Assembly (NCBI GenBank): GCA_002373715.1
Contig: DFLI01000051.1
Span: 7,293-71,292, forward strand
From: Bacteroidales bacterium UBA3623
Lineage (GTDB): Bacteria > Bacteroidota > Bacteroidia > Bacteroidales > UBA932
Reading direction: 5' to 3'
Length of the DNA: 64,000 nucleotides
In this document: piece after piece, positions 1 through 7,894 of the stretch
Layout of the letters: every line of letters starts with the position of its first letter
How positions within the stretch are numbered: position 1 is the stretch's first letter
Made by a program: the position numbers and the translations under genes
Notes under the pieces: model-generated
What the model was told of the DNA's origin: nothing
The model's database searches: none
The model's input: the letters and a program-made list of their open reading frames with translations, nothing else

Positions 1-34
1 CCGAGTGTCGTGGGTTCGAGCCCCATCATCCACC
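1..34 (+). tRNA. 3' part of a tRNA, probably tRNA-His
   Basis: The window opens inside a tRNA. Bases 10-14 and 22-26 form a 5-bp T stem around the loop TTCGAGC (15-21), and 27-33 (CATCCAC) is the 3' acceptor strand, followed by C at 34. A C discriminator plus the GTGTC variable loop before a GTGGG T stem closely matches bacterial tRNA-His, where C73 pairs with the extra G-1. No CCA follows base 34 in register. The anticodon lies outside the window, so the identity is inferred only. Confidence 0.65.
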
Positions 35-74
35 CACGAAAAAAGCCTGGAAATTTCCAGGCTTTTTTCGTGGG
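33..74. terminator. Bidirectional palindromic terminator after the tRNA
   Basis: A perfect 42-base palindrome, 21 bases per arm, is centred between 53 and 54. It has a G+C-rich part (GCCTGG/CCAGGC) and an A6/T6 tract in the arms. It would form a strong hairpin with a U-run in either direction, so it can end both the tRNA transcript and the leftward lipoprotein gene that stops at 97. Confidence 0.8.
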
Positions 75-96
75 GGATGATAAAATTGCCCTTCGA

Positions 97-2136
97 CTAA
101 TCTGCCGTGACGGTGACATCGTATTTGTTGTGCTTGCCGTCGGTGGTGTACCAGAGGATGGTGTACTGGGAGATACCCATGTCCTTGGCATATTCCTTCA
201 TGGTCTTGGAGCCGTCACTGTGCAGAATGAGCTGCTGCGACATGGCATAGAGACTCTTGATGGTGTTCTCGCTCTCCTCCGTTTGGTCTGCCAGGCTGAG
301 GGTGGGCTGATAGAGGTCGGGGAAGTGGCGCTGCAAGGCCTCGATAAGCTGGGCTTTCTGGCCTTCGTGGCCCGCCTGTCCTATCTCCGGGAAAGTGACG
401 TCCATACGCCATGTCTGCGTGGCGCGGTTGGGAATCAGGAGCGTGTAGGATATTCCTTCACCATCACTAGGCCATGCAGTATTCCAATCTTCATGATTCT
501 CATCGACGTTACAGAAATAAGATTGCATTTTCGGCTTACGATTAGTCTGTAAGGTATAGGCCCCTTCGGGATTGCTAACCGACCAGCATGCCTGGTTGTC
601 GATATTCACATCGTAAATCACGGCATCGGGCACTAATGGATGTTCGTCTTTGTCGCTTTTACCAGGCACATCTAAGGTATTTTGATACACCCAAATGGCT
701 GTATTACCTTCGGTGTTCTTCGTGACCTTGATTTCCTTGACATTGGTGGTGGTGGTCATGGTGTAGGTGGTGCCGTCGGTCCAGCCGTGCGAATAATTGG
801 CGCCGATGTTCACGCCCGGGGTGGAACTGATAATACCTGCGATGGAGGCGCCGATGGTATTGGTCTCGGTGTGCATCTCGCCCACGGCTACCGAAGTGCT
901 GGTGTTATTGTTATCGGTGGTGGGTATGGCGTCTTCCAGCTTGATACTGCCATTGCCGGACAGGCCTAATTTGAATTCACCCTCTTGAAACCAAGCGCCA
1001 TAGTATAGCGTATAATGATGATCTTCATAATTCCAATCGGCATCGATATATTTATCTTTCTCATAAGGCCCTGCATAGAGTGTCTTGTTAAGGTCAAAAC
1101 GGGCATCGTCCTTCTGTTTCCCACCTACAGAGGCTACAGCCTTCTGCTGAACATAATAATAATCCTTGTTGTTGTCCATATTGTGTGCCCCCCATACACG
1201 GACGGTCTCCAAATAGGCGTTGTCTTTATGGCGATTAATTCCATTCCAGTCCGCCGCAACGAGACGTCTTTGAACGGTATGTTCCTCGCTGGCGCTCATC
1301 AGTTCGTTGATGGCTCCTGCGCCGCCGGCGCGCGTCAAAGCCTTGGCCTCAGCTACGGTCTTGGGCTGGCTGTTTAGCCACTGGGCTGCGCCGTCGGCCA
1401 CCAGGCCGCTGTTATAGACTTTGTAATCCTGACTGACCGTCTCCTCCTGGTCACTACCGCCATGGGACGTACCAATAACTCCGTTCTGATAAGGATCACA
1501 AGAGTAATAACGGTCCATCGCAAAGATGACCAGTTCGGCCACGGGCTGGGCCTCAATGTCACCAAGGATGCTGGCACGTGTCTCTATATTGGCCACACGC
1601 GTTTGGAGGCGAAATACGTGGGCAGAGCGGACGCTGGCTTCGGTAGCGGTCTCGTTAGGCGGGGTAATGGTGGCAGTAACGCCATCACCCAGGTCGCCCG
1701 TCAGCAGTTCAGTTTCGGCCTGCGCTATCTTGTCAATCATTTGCTCCATGAAATGCACCAGATGGGCATTGTGAGGTTTTTCTACTGCGATGTAGCCGCC
1801 CGTCAGGTAAATCTTGGCGGCCTCCAGCCATTCGGTAAACGGTTTGCTCAGAATATCCTCACCTTTGATGAGCACCATCTTTGTGTCGGCCTCAATCTCA
1901 CTGGTCACCTTCGGCAAGCGGCGCACCAGAGCGGCACCTACTGAGGTGTCGTCAAACGAGCTTCGCACTGCTGTGGGCACGTCCACCGACACTTTCGTGA
2001 GTAACAAATCCACGTTGGGGTCGGACGGGTAAACAGGAGTTATAGGATCGTATCCGGGGTTCTCACAGGAACTGATGCTCGCTGCTGCTGAGAACAGGAT
2101 GGCGGTGGAAAGCGACCAAAGGATTCTCTTTCTCAT
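97..2136 (-). CDS. Large lipoprotein, possible leukocidin-like pore-forming fold
   Basis: 679-residue protein with a lipoprotein signal peptide (lipobox SISSC, Cys24), so it should be anchored on the outer or inner membrane after export. I do not recognise the N-terminal half. The centre (about residues 365-480) alternates polar and small residues, has a glycine-rich IGASIAGI...VNIGANYSHGW stretch and a run TTYTMTTTTNV, and is followed by Trp-rich strands. This pattern recalls the stem and rim of leukocidin/haemolysin-type beta-barrel toxins; that is an inference from texture, not a demonstrated match. The gene stands alone between the palindromic terminator and upp. Unlike its neighbours it contains no GGCCGAT/ATCGGCC heptamer that I could find, which may hint at a different history. 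Could equally be an uncharacterised Bacteroidales surface lipoprotein. Confidence 0.85.
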   Translation of the reverse strand: MRKRILWSLSTAILFSAAASISSCENPGYDPITPVYPSDPNVDLLLTKVSVDVPTAVRSSFDDTSVGAALVRRLPKVTSEIEADTKMVLIKGEDILSKPFTEWLEAAKIYLTGGYIAVEKPHNAHLVHFMEQMIDKIAQAETELLTGDLGDGVTATITPPNETATEASVRSAHVFRLQTRVANIETRASILGDIEAQPVAELVIFAMDRYYSCDPYQNGVIGTSHGGSDQEETVSQDYKVYNSGLVADGAAQWLNSQPKTVAEAKALTRAGGAGAINELMSASEEHTVQRRLVAADWNGINRHKDNAYLETVRVWGAHNMDNNKDYYYVQQKAVASVGGKQKDDARFDLNKTLYAGPYEKDKYIDADWNYEDHHYTLYYGAWFQEGEFKLGLSGNGSIKLEDAIPTTDNNNTSTSVAVGEMHTETNTIGASIAGIISSTPGVNIGANYSHGWTDGTTYTMTTTTNVKEIKVTKNTEGNTAIWVYQNTLDVPGKSDKDEHPLVPDAVIYDVNIDNQACWSVSNPEGAYTLQTNRKPKMQSYFCNVDENHEDWNTAWPSDGEGISYTLLIPNRATQTWRMDVTFPEIGQAGHEGQKAQLIEALQRHFPDLYQPTLSLADQTEESENTIKSLYAMSQQLILHSDGSKTMKEYAKDMGISQYTILWYTTDGKHNKYDVTVTAD

Positions 2137-2168
2137 AATCGTTTAGCGTTATGTGGTGAAAAATAGAG

Positions 2169-2822
2169 TTATAACTTTTCGCCGAAAGCGAGGTCTCCGG
2201 CGTCTCCCAGGCCGGGGATGATGTAGTTGTGACTGGTGAGCTCTTCGTCTATGGCGGCTACCCAGAGGGTGTAGCGGGTGTCCAGGCGCTGGAGAAGTTG
2301 ATCTACGGCGTAGCGGCTGGCAACAGGGCACACCAGATGAACCTGGGCGGCTTCACCGCCTTCTTCTTCCAGTTTCTGCAGGGCACATTCCATGGAGGCG
2401 CCGGTGGCCAGCATAGGGTCTGCCACTATGAGGGTTTTGCCTTCCAGAGGCGGGCAGGTACAGTAGTCTGCATGTACCTTGAAATAGTCTCCTTTCCCGG
2501 TTTTACGCCAGGTAGAGAGGAAGGCGCTGCCGGCCCGGTCAAAGAAAGAGAGGATGCCGTTCTGCAGCGGCAGACCGGCACGGAGAATGGCGGCTACCAC
2601 CAGCGAAGTATCCGGTGTGGAGGCCTGTGCAATGCCCAGGGGCGTGGTAACTTCCTTTACCGAGTATGCCAGGGTTTTGGAAATCTCATAAGCGAATACC
2701 TGGCCCACACGTTCCAGATTGGTGCGGAAACGCAGGCGGTCTTTCTGGATGCGGGCATCGCGGATTTCGGCGATGAAGCTATTGAGAACGGTATTGTTCT
2801 CTCCAAGATTGACAACTTTCAT
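2169..2822 (-). CDS. upp: Uracil phosphoribosyltransferase
   Basis: Converts uracil plus PRPP to UMP in cytosolic pyrimidine salvage. The 217 residues show the family marks in order: ILRAGLPLQNG, the PRPP-binding loop VADPMLATGAS, and the uracil-binding C-terminal GLGDAGDLAFG. Length is slightly above the usual 208-210. It is transcribed leftward from its own TATATTTG promoter element just upstream (2848-2855) and is separated by 32 bases from the downstream lipoprotein gene. Confidence 0.95.
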   Translation of the reverse strand: MKVVNLGENNTVLNSFIAEIRDARIQKDRLRFRTNLERVGQVFAYEISKTLAYSVKEVTTPLGIAQASTPDTSLVVAAILRAGLPLQNGILSFFDRAGSAFLSTWRKTGKGDYFKVHADYCTCPPLEGKTLIVADPMLATGASMECALQKLEEEGGEAAQVHLVCPVASRYAVDQLLQRLDTRYTLWVAAIDEELTSHNYIIPGLGDAGDLAFGEKL

Positions 2823-2847
2823 AGGCTTTTGAGTTAAGATTGGATTA

Positions 2848-2855
2848 CAAATATA
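2848..2855 (-). promoter_or_regulatory. Promoter -7 element (TATATTTG) of upp
   Basis: The minus strand reads TATATTTG, matching the Bacteroidota -7 consensus TAnnTTTG, about 25 bases before the upp start. This implies a leader of roughly 20 bases. Confidence 0.6.
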
Positions 2856-2865
2856 GTAAAATCCA

Positions 2866-3552
2866 TCACATCTTCACAAGCCTCTCCTCGGAAAACGAAA
2901 AAAAGGAGTCCTCGGCAATAATAACATGGTCCATCAGGCCGATTTCCACCGCGCGCAGCGCATTGCGCACCAGGTCGGTCTGGCGAATATCGGCCTCGGA
3001 AGGAAGCGCCTGCCCGGAAGGGTGATTGTGTACCAACACCACGTGGGTGCACTGCTTCTCGATGGCCCTCCGAACAATACGGGGCGTGTCTATGAGCGTA
3101 GTTTCCATTCGGCCCACCGTTATTCTTTCCTTGCCCAGGAGGTAATTGGCGCGGTTCAGGTACAGAATCCAGGATTCCTCGTGGTCCAGGTGCTTGAGGA
3201 CGGGTAGCATAATGCGGTATACAAGTTCCGGAGTGGTAACGGAGCGTTTGTCCATGAGGGCCACCTCTTCAAAGGTGCGGCGCCCCAGCTCCAGGGCTGC
3301 AGCAATGCCGATGGCCCGTGCCTCCCCCACCCCCTTCTGCTCCATCAGTTTCTCCAGGGGCATGGCGCCCAGCAGGGTGAGCCGCCCGCCGGCGCAAATC
3401 ATAAGTTCCTGCGCTACCTCCATCACGTTCTTACCGCCCATCCCGCTTCCCAGCAGGATGGCCAGCAGCTCGGCATTGGACAGGGCTTTGGCCCCCCTGA
3501 GCCTTAATTTCTCCCGCGGCCGTTCGTCGGCCATTAAGTCCTTTATCCTCAT
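2866..3552 (-). CDS. radC: RadC family JAB/MPN-domain protein
   Basis: Named for DNA repair, but the molecular role of RadC is unsettled. 228 residues from the start chosen here (MRIKDLMADERP); an upstream ATG at 3591 would add an untypical hydrophobic MCCFLFFFPILCG. The N-terminal half holds a helix-hairpin-helix-like region (LLAILLGSG, GVGEARA). The C-terminal half is the JAMM metal site, with VLVHNHPSG at about residues 172-180 and a downstream Asp in PSEADIRQTD. It is bounded on its upstream side by a terminator for the neighbouring gene, so it is probably transcribed separately. Confidence 0.92.
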   Translation of the reverse strand: MRIKDLMADERPREKLRLRGAKALSNAELLAILLGSGMGGKNVMEVAQELMICAGGRLTLLGAMPLEKLMEQKGVGEARAIGIAAALELGRRTFEEVALMDKRSVTTPELVYRIMLPVLKHLDHEESWILYLNRANYLLGKERITVGRMETTLIDTPRIVRRAIEKQCTHVVLVHNHPSGQALPSEADIRQTDLVRNALRAVEIGLMDHVIIAEDSFFSFSEERLVKM

Positions 3553-3570
3553 GCCGCACAAGATAGGGAA

Positions 3571-3614
3571 GAAAAAAAGAAAACAACACAATCGTAAAAA
3601 AGATTGTGTTGTTT
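3571..3614 (-). terminator. Terminator of the carboxyltransferase gene
   Basis: Inverted repeat AAACAACACAATC (3581-3593) / GATTGTGTTGTTT (3602-3614) with an 8-base loop. Reading leftward, the hairpin is followed by a T-run (complement of 3572-3578), which fits a rho-independent terminator for the gene ending at 3669. Confidence 0.75.
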
Positions 3615-3668
3615 CAGGGGGTATTTTGTGGGTTTTACCCGAATTTTCGCAAGAAAAAAATATCTTTC

Positions 3669-5453
3669 TTACTGTACGAAAGCGATGATTTCGCCCTTGG
3701 CCACAGCGTCTCCCTGCTTACCCAGCACTGCTACCAAAAGGCCATCCACAGCGGCCACCACGTCTTCAATACCGTAGTAGGTTTGGACATGGCCAATCAC
3801 TTCTCCGGCCTTCACCTTGCGGCCCACCACGGGGGCCTTGGAGGCGTCGTCCACATCCAGTTCCCAGAGCAACTGGCCCTTCACGGGGCACTGCACGGGA
3901 GTGGCCTTGGGATACTTGGCCGTGTACTCTTCAATGGAGAACTTGGGCATTTCCACTACGGGACGTTCTACCACGATGGGGGCGCCTGTCTTGGCCTTCA
4001 TATCGGCCAAATCCTTTTCAAAGCGCTCCTTGGCAATGCCGCTGCGGTAGTCTCTGTACTGGCGCTCGAACATGGCCATGTTCAGGAGCTCCTCGTCGTC
4101 CTCTCCGTAGTCCCAGCCTTCCTCGTCCATCATCTTGCGGAACTTGGGAAGTTCGTCGGGATACATGTCCTGCGGGTTGCCGGTATAGAACTCCATGCCC
4201 TTTTCCTTGGCCAGAGCCACAATTTCGGGAGCCAGTTCACCGGGCAGTTTACCCATGTTGCCCAGGATCATGCCCCAGGTGTCCTTGTCTATGGTGGCCC
4301 AACGCGGCTTGTCGTTGAGCATGTTGAACAAGTTCATCAGGGCCGTGTTCTTCACGTACTGGCTGAAGGGGGTAACGAGCGGCGGATAACCCAGGCGGGG
4401 CCATACGTATTCTACCTCGTCGAAGAGTTTCACCATAAGGGTGTCCAGGCTCATCTCCGGACGGCCGTGGGCACGCTGGGCGGCGTTGATAGCGCCCTGG
4501 AAGCCCTTGAGGTCTGCCATCATGGAGCCCATCATACCGCCGGGCAGGCCGCAGCCCACCAGCAGGGAGGTCATCTGGGAGTTGGTGGGGTTAATCCAGT
4601 AGCCCAGGAAGTCGTCAATGAACTCCTGCGTAAGGCGGCGCACCTCCATATATGCGTCCATGTTGATGTCCTTCACCTGGAAGCCATCGGCCTTCATCAT
4701 CTGCTGGATGGTGATGACGTCGGGATGCACCTTACCCCAGGAGAGAGGCTCTACGGCTACGTCCAGATAATCTGCTCCGGCGCGGGCCACCTCCAGCATG
4801 GAAGCCGGGGAGAAGCCGGGACCGGTGTGGCCATGGTATTGGACCTTGATTTCAGGATGGGCCTTCTTGATACCGGCCACAATTTGGCCCAGTTTGGTAG
4901 GACGGCCCACACCGGCCATATCTTTCAGGCAAATCTCGTCGGTGCCGTATTCCACCAGCTGGTCCACCAGCTTGAGGTAATACTCTACCGTGTGCACGGG
5001 AGAGTGGGTAATGGACAGGGCTGCCTGGGAAATCATCCCTCCCTTCTTGGCAAACTCGATGGAGAGCTTGAGGTTGCGGGGGTCGTTGAGGCCGCAGAAG
5101 GAACGGGCGATATCCGTGCCCTGCTTCTTCTTCACCTTGAACATGAGTTCGCGGACATCGGCCGGAACGGGATTCATACGGATACCGTTGAGGCCGCGCT
5201 CGAGCATGTGGGTCTGAATGCCTGCCTTGTGGAAAGGAGCTGTCCACTTGCGTACAGAGACATTGGGATTCTCACCATAGAGCAGATTCACCTGCTCAAA
5301 GGCGCCGCCGTTGGTTTCCACTCGATCGAAGCATCCCATATCCACGATGGCCGGGGCCACCCGTACAAGCTGGTCCACACGCGGCTGGTACCTGCCGGAA
5401 CTCTGCCACATATCCCTGTAAACCAGGGAAAACTTGATTTCTCTTTTAGCCAT
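3669..5453 (-). CDS. Pyruvate carboxylase B / oxaloacetate decarboxylase alpha-like protein
   Basis: 594 residues with the carboxyltransferase TIM-barrel of the OadA/PycB family and a C-terminal biotinyl-like domain. The metal and catalytic positions are visible: D14 in YRDMWQS, K177 in CLKDMAG, H207 and H209 in YHGHTGPG, at positions close to those of characterised OadA proteins. The family moves a carboxyl group between oxaloacetate or pyruvate and biotin. The oddity is the carrier domain (about residues 520-594). Where a biotin acceptor normally has the AMKM lysine motif, this protein reads VQTYYGIEDV, so there is no lysine to biotinylate. No beta/gamma decarboxylase subunits lie nearby. 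It may work with a carrier elsewhere, or have a changed role. It sits 11 bases downstream of rpoN. Confidence 0.88.
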   Translation of the reverse strand: MAKREIKFSLVYRDMWQSSGRYQPRVDQLVRVAPAIVDMGCFDRVETNGGAFEQVNLLYGENPNVSVRKWTAPFHKAGIQTHMLERGLNGIRMNPVPADVRELMFKVKKKQGTDIARSFCGLNDPRNLKLSIEFAKKGGMISQAALSITHSPVHTVEYYLKLVDQLVEYGTDEICLKDMAGVGRPTKLGQIVAGIKKAHPEIKVQYHGHTGPGFSPASMLEVARAGADYLDVAVEPLSWGKVHPDVITIQQMMKADGFQVKDINMDAYMEVRRLTQEFIDDFLGYWINPTNSQMTSLLVGCGLPGGMMGSMMADLKGFQGAINAAQRAHGRPEMSLDTLMVKLFDEVEYVWPRLGYPPLVTPFSQYVKNTALMNLFNMLNDKPRWATIDKDTWGMILGNMGKLPGELAPEIVALAKEKGMEFYTGNPQDMYPDELPKFRKMMDEEGWDYGEDDEELLNMAMFERQYRDYRSGIAKERFEKDLADMKAKTGAPIVVERPVVEMPKFSIEEYTAKYPKATPVQCPVKGQLLWELDVDDASKAPVVGRKVKAGEVIGHVQTYYGIEDVVAAVDGLLVAVLGKQGDAVAKGEIIAFVQ

Positions 5454-5464
5454 ATAGAGTGTGT

Positions 5465-6919
5465 TTATAATTCTCTTCTCAGCCTTGCCTTGGGGATATC
5501 CAGCAGGGCGCGGTACTTGGCGATGGTGCGGCGGGCCACCTTGTAGCCCTTCTCCGACAAGCGGTCCACCAATTCATCATCCGTGAGCGGGTTGTGCTTG
5601 TCTTCGCCGTCTACCATTTCGCGCAGAGCCTTCTTGATTTCGCGGGTGGATACCTCTTCTCCCTCGCTGTTCTCCAGGCCTTCGGAGAAGAAATATTTGA
5701 GCGGGAAAATGCCGAAGTGGGTTTCTATCCACTTGCTGTTCACCACGCGGGAGATGGTGGAGATATCAAAGCCGGTGCGTTCTGCTATGTCTTTGAGAAC
5801 CATGGGCTTCAGCGAACTCTCGTCTCCGTCTATGAAGTAGTCGTGCTGGAAATCTATGATAGCGCGCATGGTGCTTTCCAGCGTGTTCTGGCGCTGCCGC
5901 AGGGCCTCTATGAACCACTTGGCCGAATCTATTTTCTGCTTCACGAAAGTGGCGGCTTCCTTGTCTGCCTTGGAATCTGACAGACGGCCGTTTTCCATAA
6001 TTTCCGAGTACTTGCGGTTGATGCGCAGTTCGGGGATGGAGAAGCGCGGCATACTGAGGATGAGCTGGCCGTTTTCGTAGTCCAGCTGGAAATCCGGCAC
6101 CACTTGCTGGGCCTGGTCGTTATAGGAATCGTCTATCTGGCCTCCGGGAGAGGGATTAAGACGACGAATCTCGTCCAGAACGGCCTTCATTTCCTCTTCA
6201 GAAAGGTGCAGGCGCGTCATAATCTTCTGGAAATGCCGGTTCTTGAAAGCTTCGAACTGGGTTTCCAGTACGCGGATGGCATTCTCTACCGAGGGCGTGC
6301 GCTTCTTGTCTTCCAGCTGCAGCAGCAGGCATTCGCGAAGGTCCCGTGCGCCCACGCCGGAAGGCTCAAATTCCTGGATTACCTTAAGCATCTGCTCCAC
6401 CTCCTGGGCCGATGATTCCACGCCGGCGCGGAAGGCAAGGTCGTCAACCAGGGACTCAATGTCCCTGCGGAGATAGCCGTCTTCGTCCAGGGAGCCGATG
6501 ATAAAGGAAGCCACGGTGCGCTGGTGATCCGTAAGGTTGCGGTAGCCCAGCTGCTCCTGCAGGCTTTGGGTAAAGCTCTGCTTGACGGAGAAGGTATTGT
6601 ATTCGGGGCGCTCGTCCTTGCCCCAGTTGTTCACGTGAAGGTTGTAGGAAGGAATGTCGTCGTCCTGGGGGCCGTAGTTCTCCTCCAGGGAACCGCCGCT
6701 CTGCTCCTGGGCCTCTACCTGAGAGATGGAGACATCGCGGGGTTCGTCATCCGAACCGCCCTGGGGGGTGTCATCCACCACCGGGTTGTCGTTCAGTACC
6801 TCCCGCACATGCTGCTCCAATGCCTGCACCGGCATCTCGATCAGCTTGATAGTCTGAATCTGAAGCGGTGAAAGTTTTTGTTGGAGTTTTTGCTCCAGTC
6901 CCTGTTTGATGGCAGCCAT
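5465..6919 (-). CDS. rpoN: RNA polymerase sigma-54 factor
   Basis: Alternative sigma factor that recognises -24/-12 promoters and needs an AAA+ activator. 484 residues: N-terminal glutamine-rich activator-interacting region (KQGLEQKLQQKLSPLQIQTIKL), an acidic linker, the core-binding region, and a C-terminal DNA-binding domain ending with the RpoN box ARRTIAKYR (about 462-470). Its ATG shares one base with the stop of the upstream SPOR gene (TAATG), so the two are probably translationally coupled. No sigma-54 activator is seen in this window. Confidence 0.97.
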   Translation of the reverse strand: MAAIKQGLEQKLQQKLSPLQIQTIKLIEMPVQALEQHVREVLNDNPVVDDTPQGGSDDEPRDVSISQVEAQEQSGGSLEENYGPQDDDIPSYNLHVNNWGKDERPEYNTFSVKQSFTQSLQEQLGYRNLTDHQRTVASFIIGSLDEDGYLRRDIESLVDDLAFRAGVESSAQEVEQMLKVIQEFEPSGVGARDLRECLLLQLEDKKRTPSVENAIRVLETQFEAFKNRHFQKIMTRLHLSEEEMKAVLDEIRRLNPSPGGQIDDSYNDQAQQVVPDFQLDYENGQLILSMPRFSIPELRINRKYSEIMENGRLSDSKADKEAATFVKQKIDSAKWFIEALRQRQNTLESTMRAIIDFQHDYFIDGDESSLKPMVLKDIAERTGFDISTISRVVNSKWIETHFGIFPLKYFFSEGLENSEGEEVSTREIKKALREMVDGEDKHNPLTDDELVDRLSEKGYKVARRTIAKYRALLDIPKARLRREL

Positions 6920-7377
6920 TAGAGCGGATACTCTATATTATCCTTAATGATATAGGCCGTAGGATAGGTTTTCTTGAGCGCATTGAAAATGCGGAGCGCC
7001 TCATCCTTGGAGCGGAAATTACCAATGAGCACCTTGTAGTTGGGGCTCTCGAAGCTGCGGTATACCTTATGCTCCGGGTACTGGGCCGTAAGGGCATTCT
7101 CTATGGACTCCGAACGGGTGCGGGCCTGGGGAGAATTGTCGTAGTACACGCGGATACGGTAACCGGAGATGGACTTGGTGGCGTTCTTATTCACATACTG
7201 GGCCATGGCCTGACGGACCTCGGCGCTTTGGTCTACCCGCACGCCGGGACCCATGAGGGTGAAGATGTCCTTTCCCAGCAGGGTGGAATCTACGGGCGCA
7301 GCCGCGGTTTCCACTTCCTGGGCCTGCAGGCTAAGAGCAGCCAGCATCAAACCAATTATTAATAGTACTCGTTTCAT
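6919..7377 (-). CDS. Exported SPOR-domain protein
   Basis: 152 residues with a signal peptide (cleavage after about residue 20, LSLQAQ) and a C-terminal SPOR-like domain (about 75-150; SGYRIRVYYDN, RSKDEALRIFNALKK). SPOR domains bind denuded glycan strands of peptidoglycan at division sites, so this is probably periplasmic and wall-associated. It lies between a LEA-type lipoprotein gene (3 bases upstream) and rpoN (1-base overlap), forming a compact leftward operon. Confidence 0.8.
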   Translation of the reverse strand: MKRVLLIIGLMLAALSLQAQEVETAAAPVDSTLLGKDIFTLMGPGVRVDQSAEVRQAMAQYVNKNATKSISGYRIRVYYDNSPQARTRSESIENALTAQYPEHKVYRSFESPNYKVLIGNFRSKDEALRIFNALKKTYPTAYIIKDNIEYPL

Positions 7378-7380
7378 AAT

Positions 7381-7854
7381 CTACTGTTGTGATAGTTCAT
7401 GGAGGTCCAGATCCCTGAAACGGAAGGGAGCCCGGACTACTCCGTGTTTCTTTAAGGCCGCCTGCACGTCTACATCTGCTTTCAGGCCTTTCAAATTGCC
7501 CTTGGAGGCCACAATAAGGACATCCAGCAGGGACGCGCCTTCGGCCAGGGTGATGGTGCACGGGAGGTCGTACATTTGGGACGACTTACCCACCAGTTCT
7601 ACCGGCCCGGTCACAAAGTGCGCCAGTTCCTTTTCATTGTACCGCACCGTGCCCGATACTTCCTGCACCGCAAAGGCGATGGAAGGGTTGTCTATGCCCA
7701 GTTCCAGCTTGGCATCCATGGAGCGGGCCGATGTGGGAACAATGTACTTGATGCCCACCGAGGTGAGGGAAATATCCTTCACTTTTGACACGTCGCAGGA
7801 GCAGGCGACGAGCGCCACTACAAGAAAGATGCCGATATGCTTCCAGGCTTTCAT
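7381..7854 (-). CDS. LEA type 2-like lipoprotein
   Basis: 157 residues. A lipoprotein signal (LVACSC, Cys18 or Cys20) is followed by a single beta-rich domain with the LEA_2/WHy pattern: SVGIKYIVPTSARSMDAKLELGIDNPS, then a two-strand repeat. LEA_2 lipoproteins are common in Bacteroidales and their function is not established. First gene of the leftward SPOR-rpoN operon. Its TACCTTTG promoter element ends 5 bases before the ATG, so the message is probably leaderless. Confidence 0.75.
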   Translation of the reverse strand: MKAWKHIGIFLVVALVACSCDVSKVKDISLTSVGIKYIVPTSARSMDAKLELGIDNPSIAFAVQEVSGTVRYNEKELAHFVTGPVELVGKSSQMYDLPCTITLAEGASLLDVLIVASKGNLKGLKADVDVQAALKKHGVVRAPFRFRDLDLHELSQQ

Positions 7855-7859
7855 AAACG

Positions 7860-7888
7860 CAAAGGTAGTGAATTTTTTCGTATCTTTG
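7860..7888. promoter_or_regulatory. Divergent, near-overlapping promoters (LEA operon / miaB)
   Basis: The minus strand carries TACCTTTG (7867 down to 7860) and the plus strand TATCTTTG (7881-7888), both TAnnTTTG elements, 13 bases apart. The start codons follow 5 and 6 bases after them. Both transcripts would begin at or within a few bases of the start codon, and the two polymerases would compete for the same DNA. Confidence 0.65.
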
Positions 7889-7894
7889 CACCCT

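Noticed and set aside
3606..5546. 646-codon plus-strand frame opposite the carboxyltransferase gene
   Set aside because: Shadow frame; His/Gly/Val-rich translation with no domain, while the minus strand has intact active-site motifs.
7253..7894. Long N-terminal extension of miaB
   Set aside because: It overlaps the divergent lipoprotein gene and its promoter; a TATCTTTG element sits directly before the canonical start at 7895.
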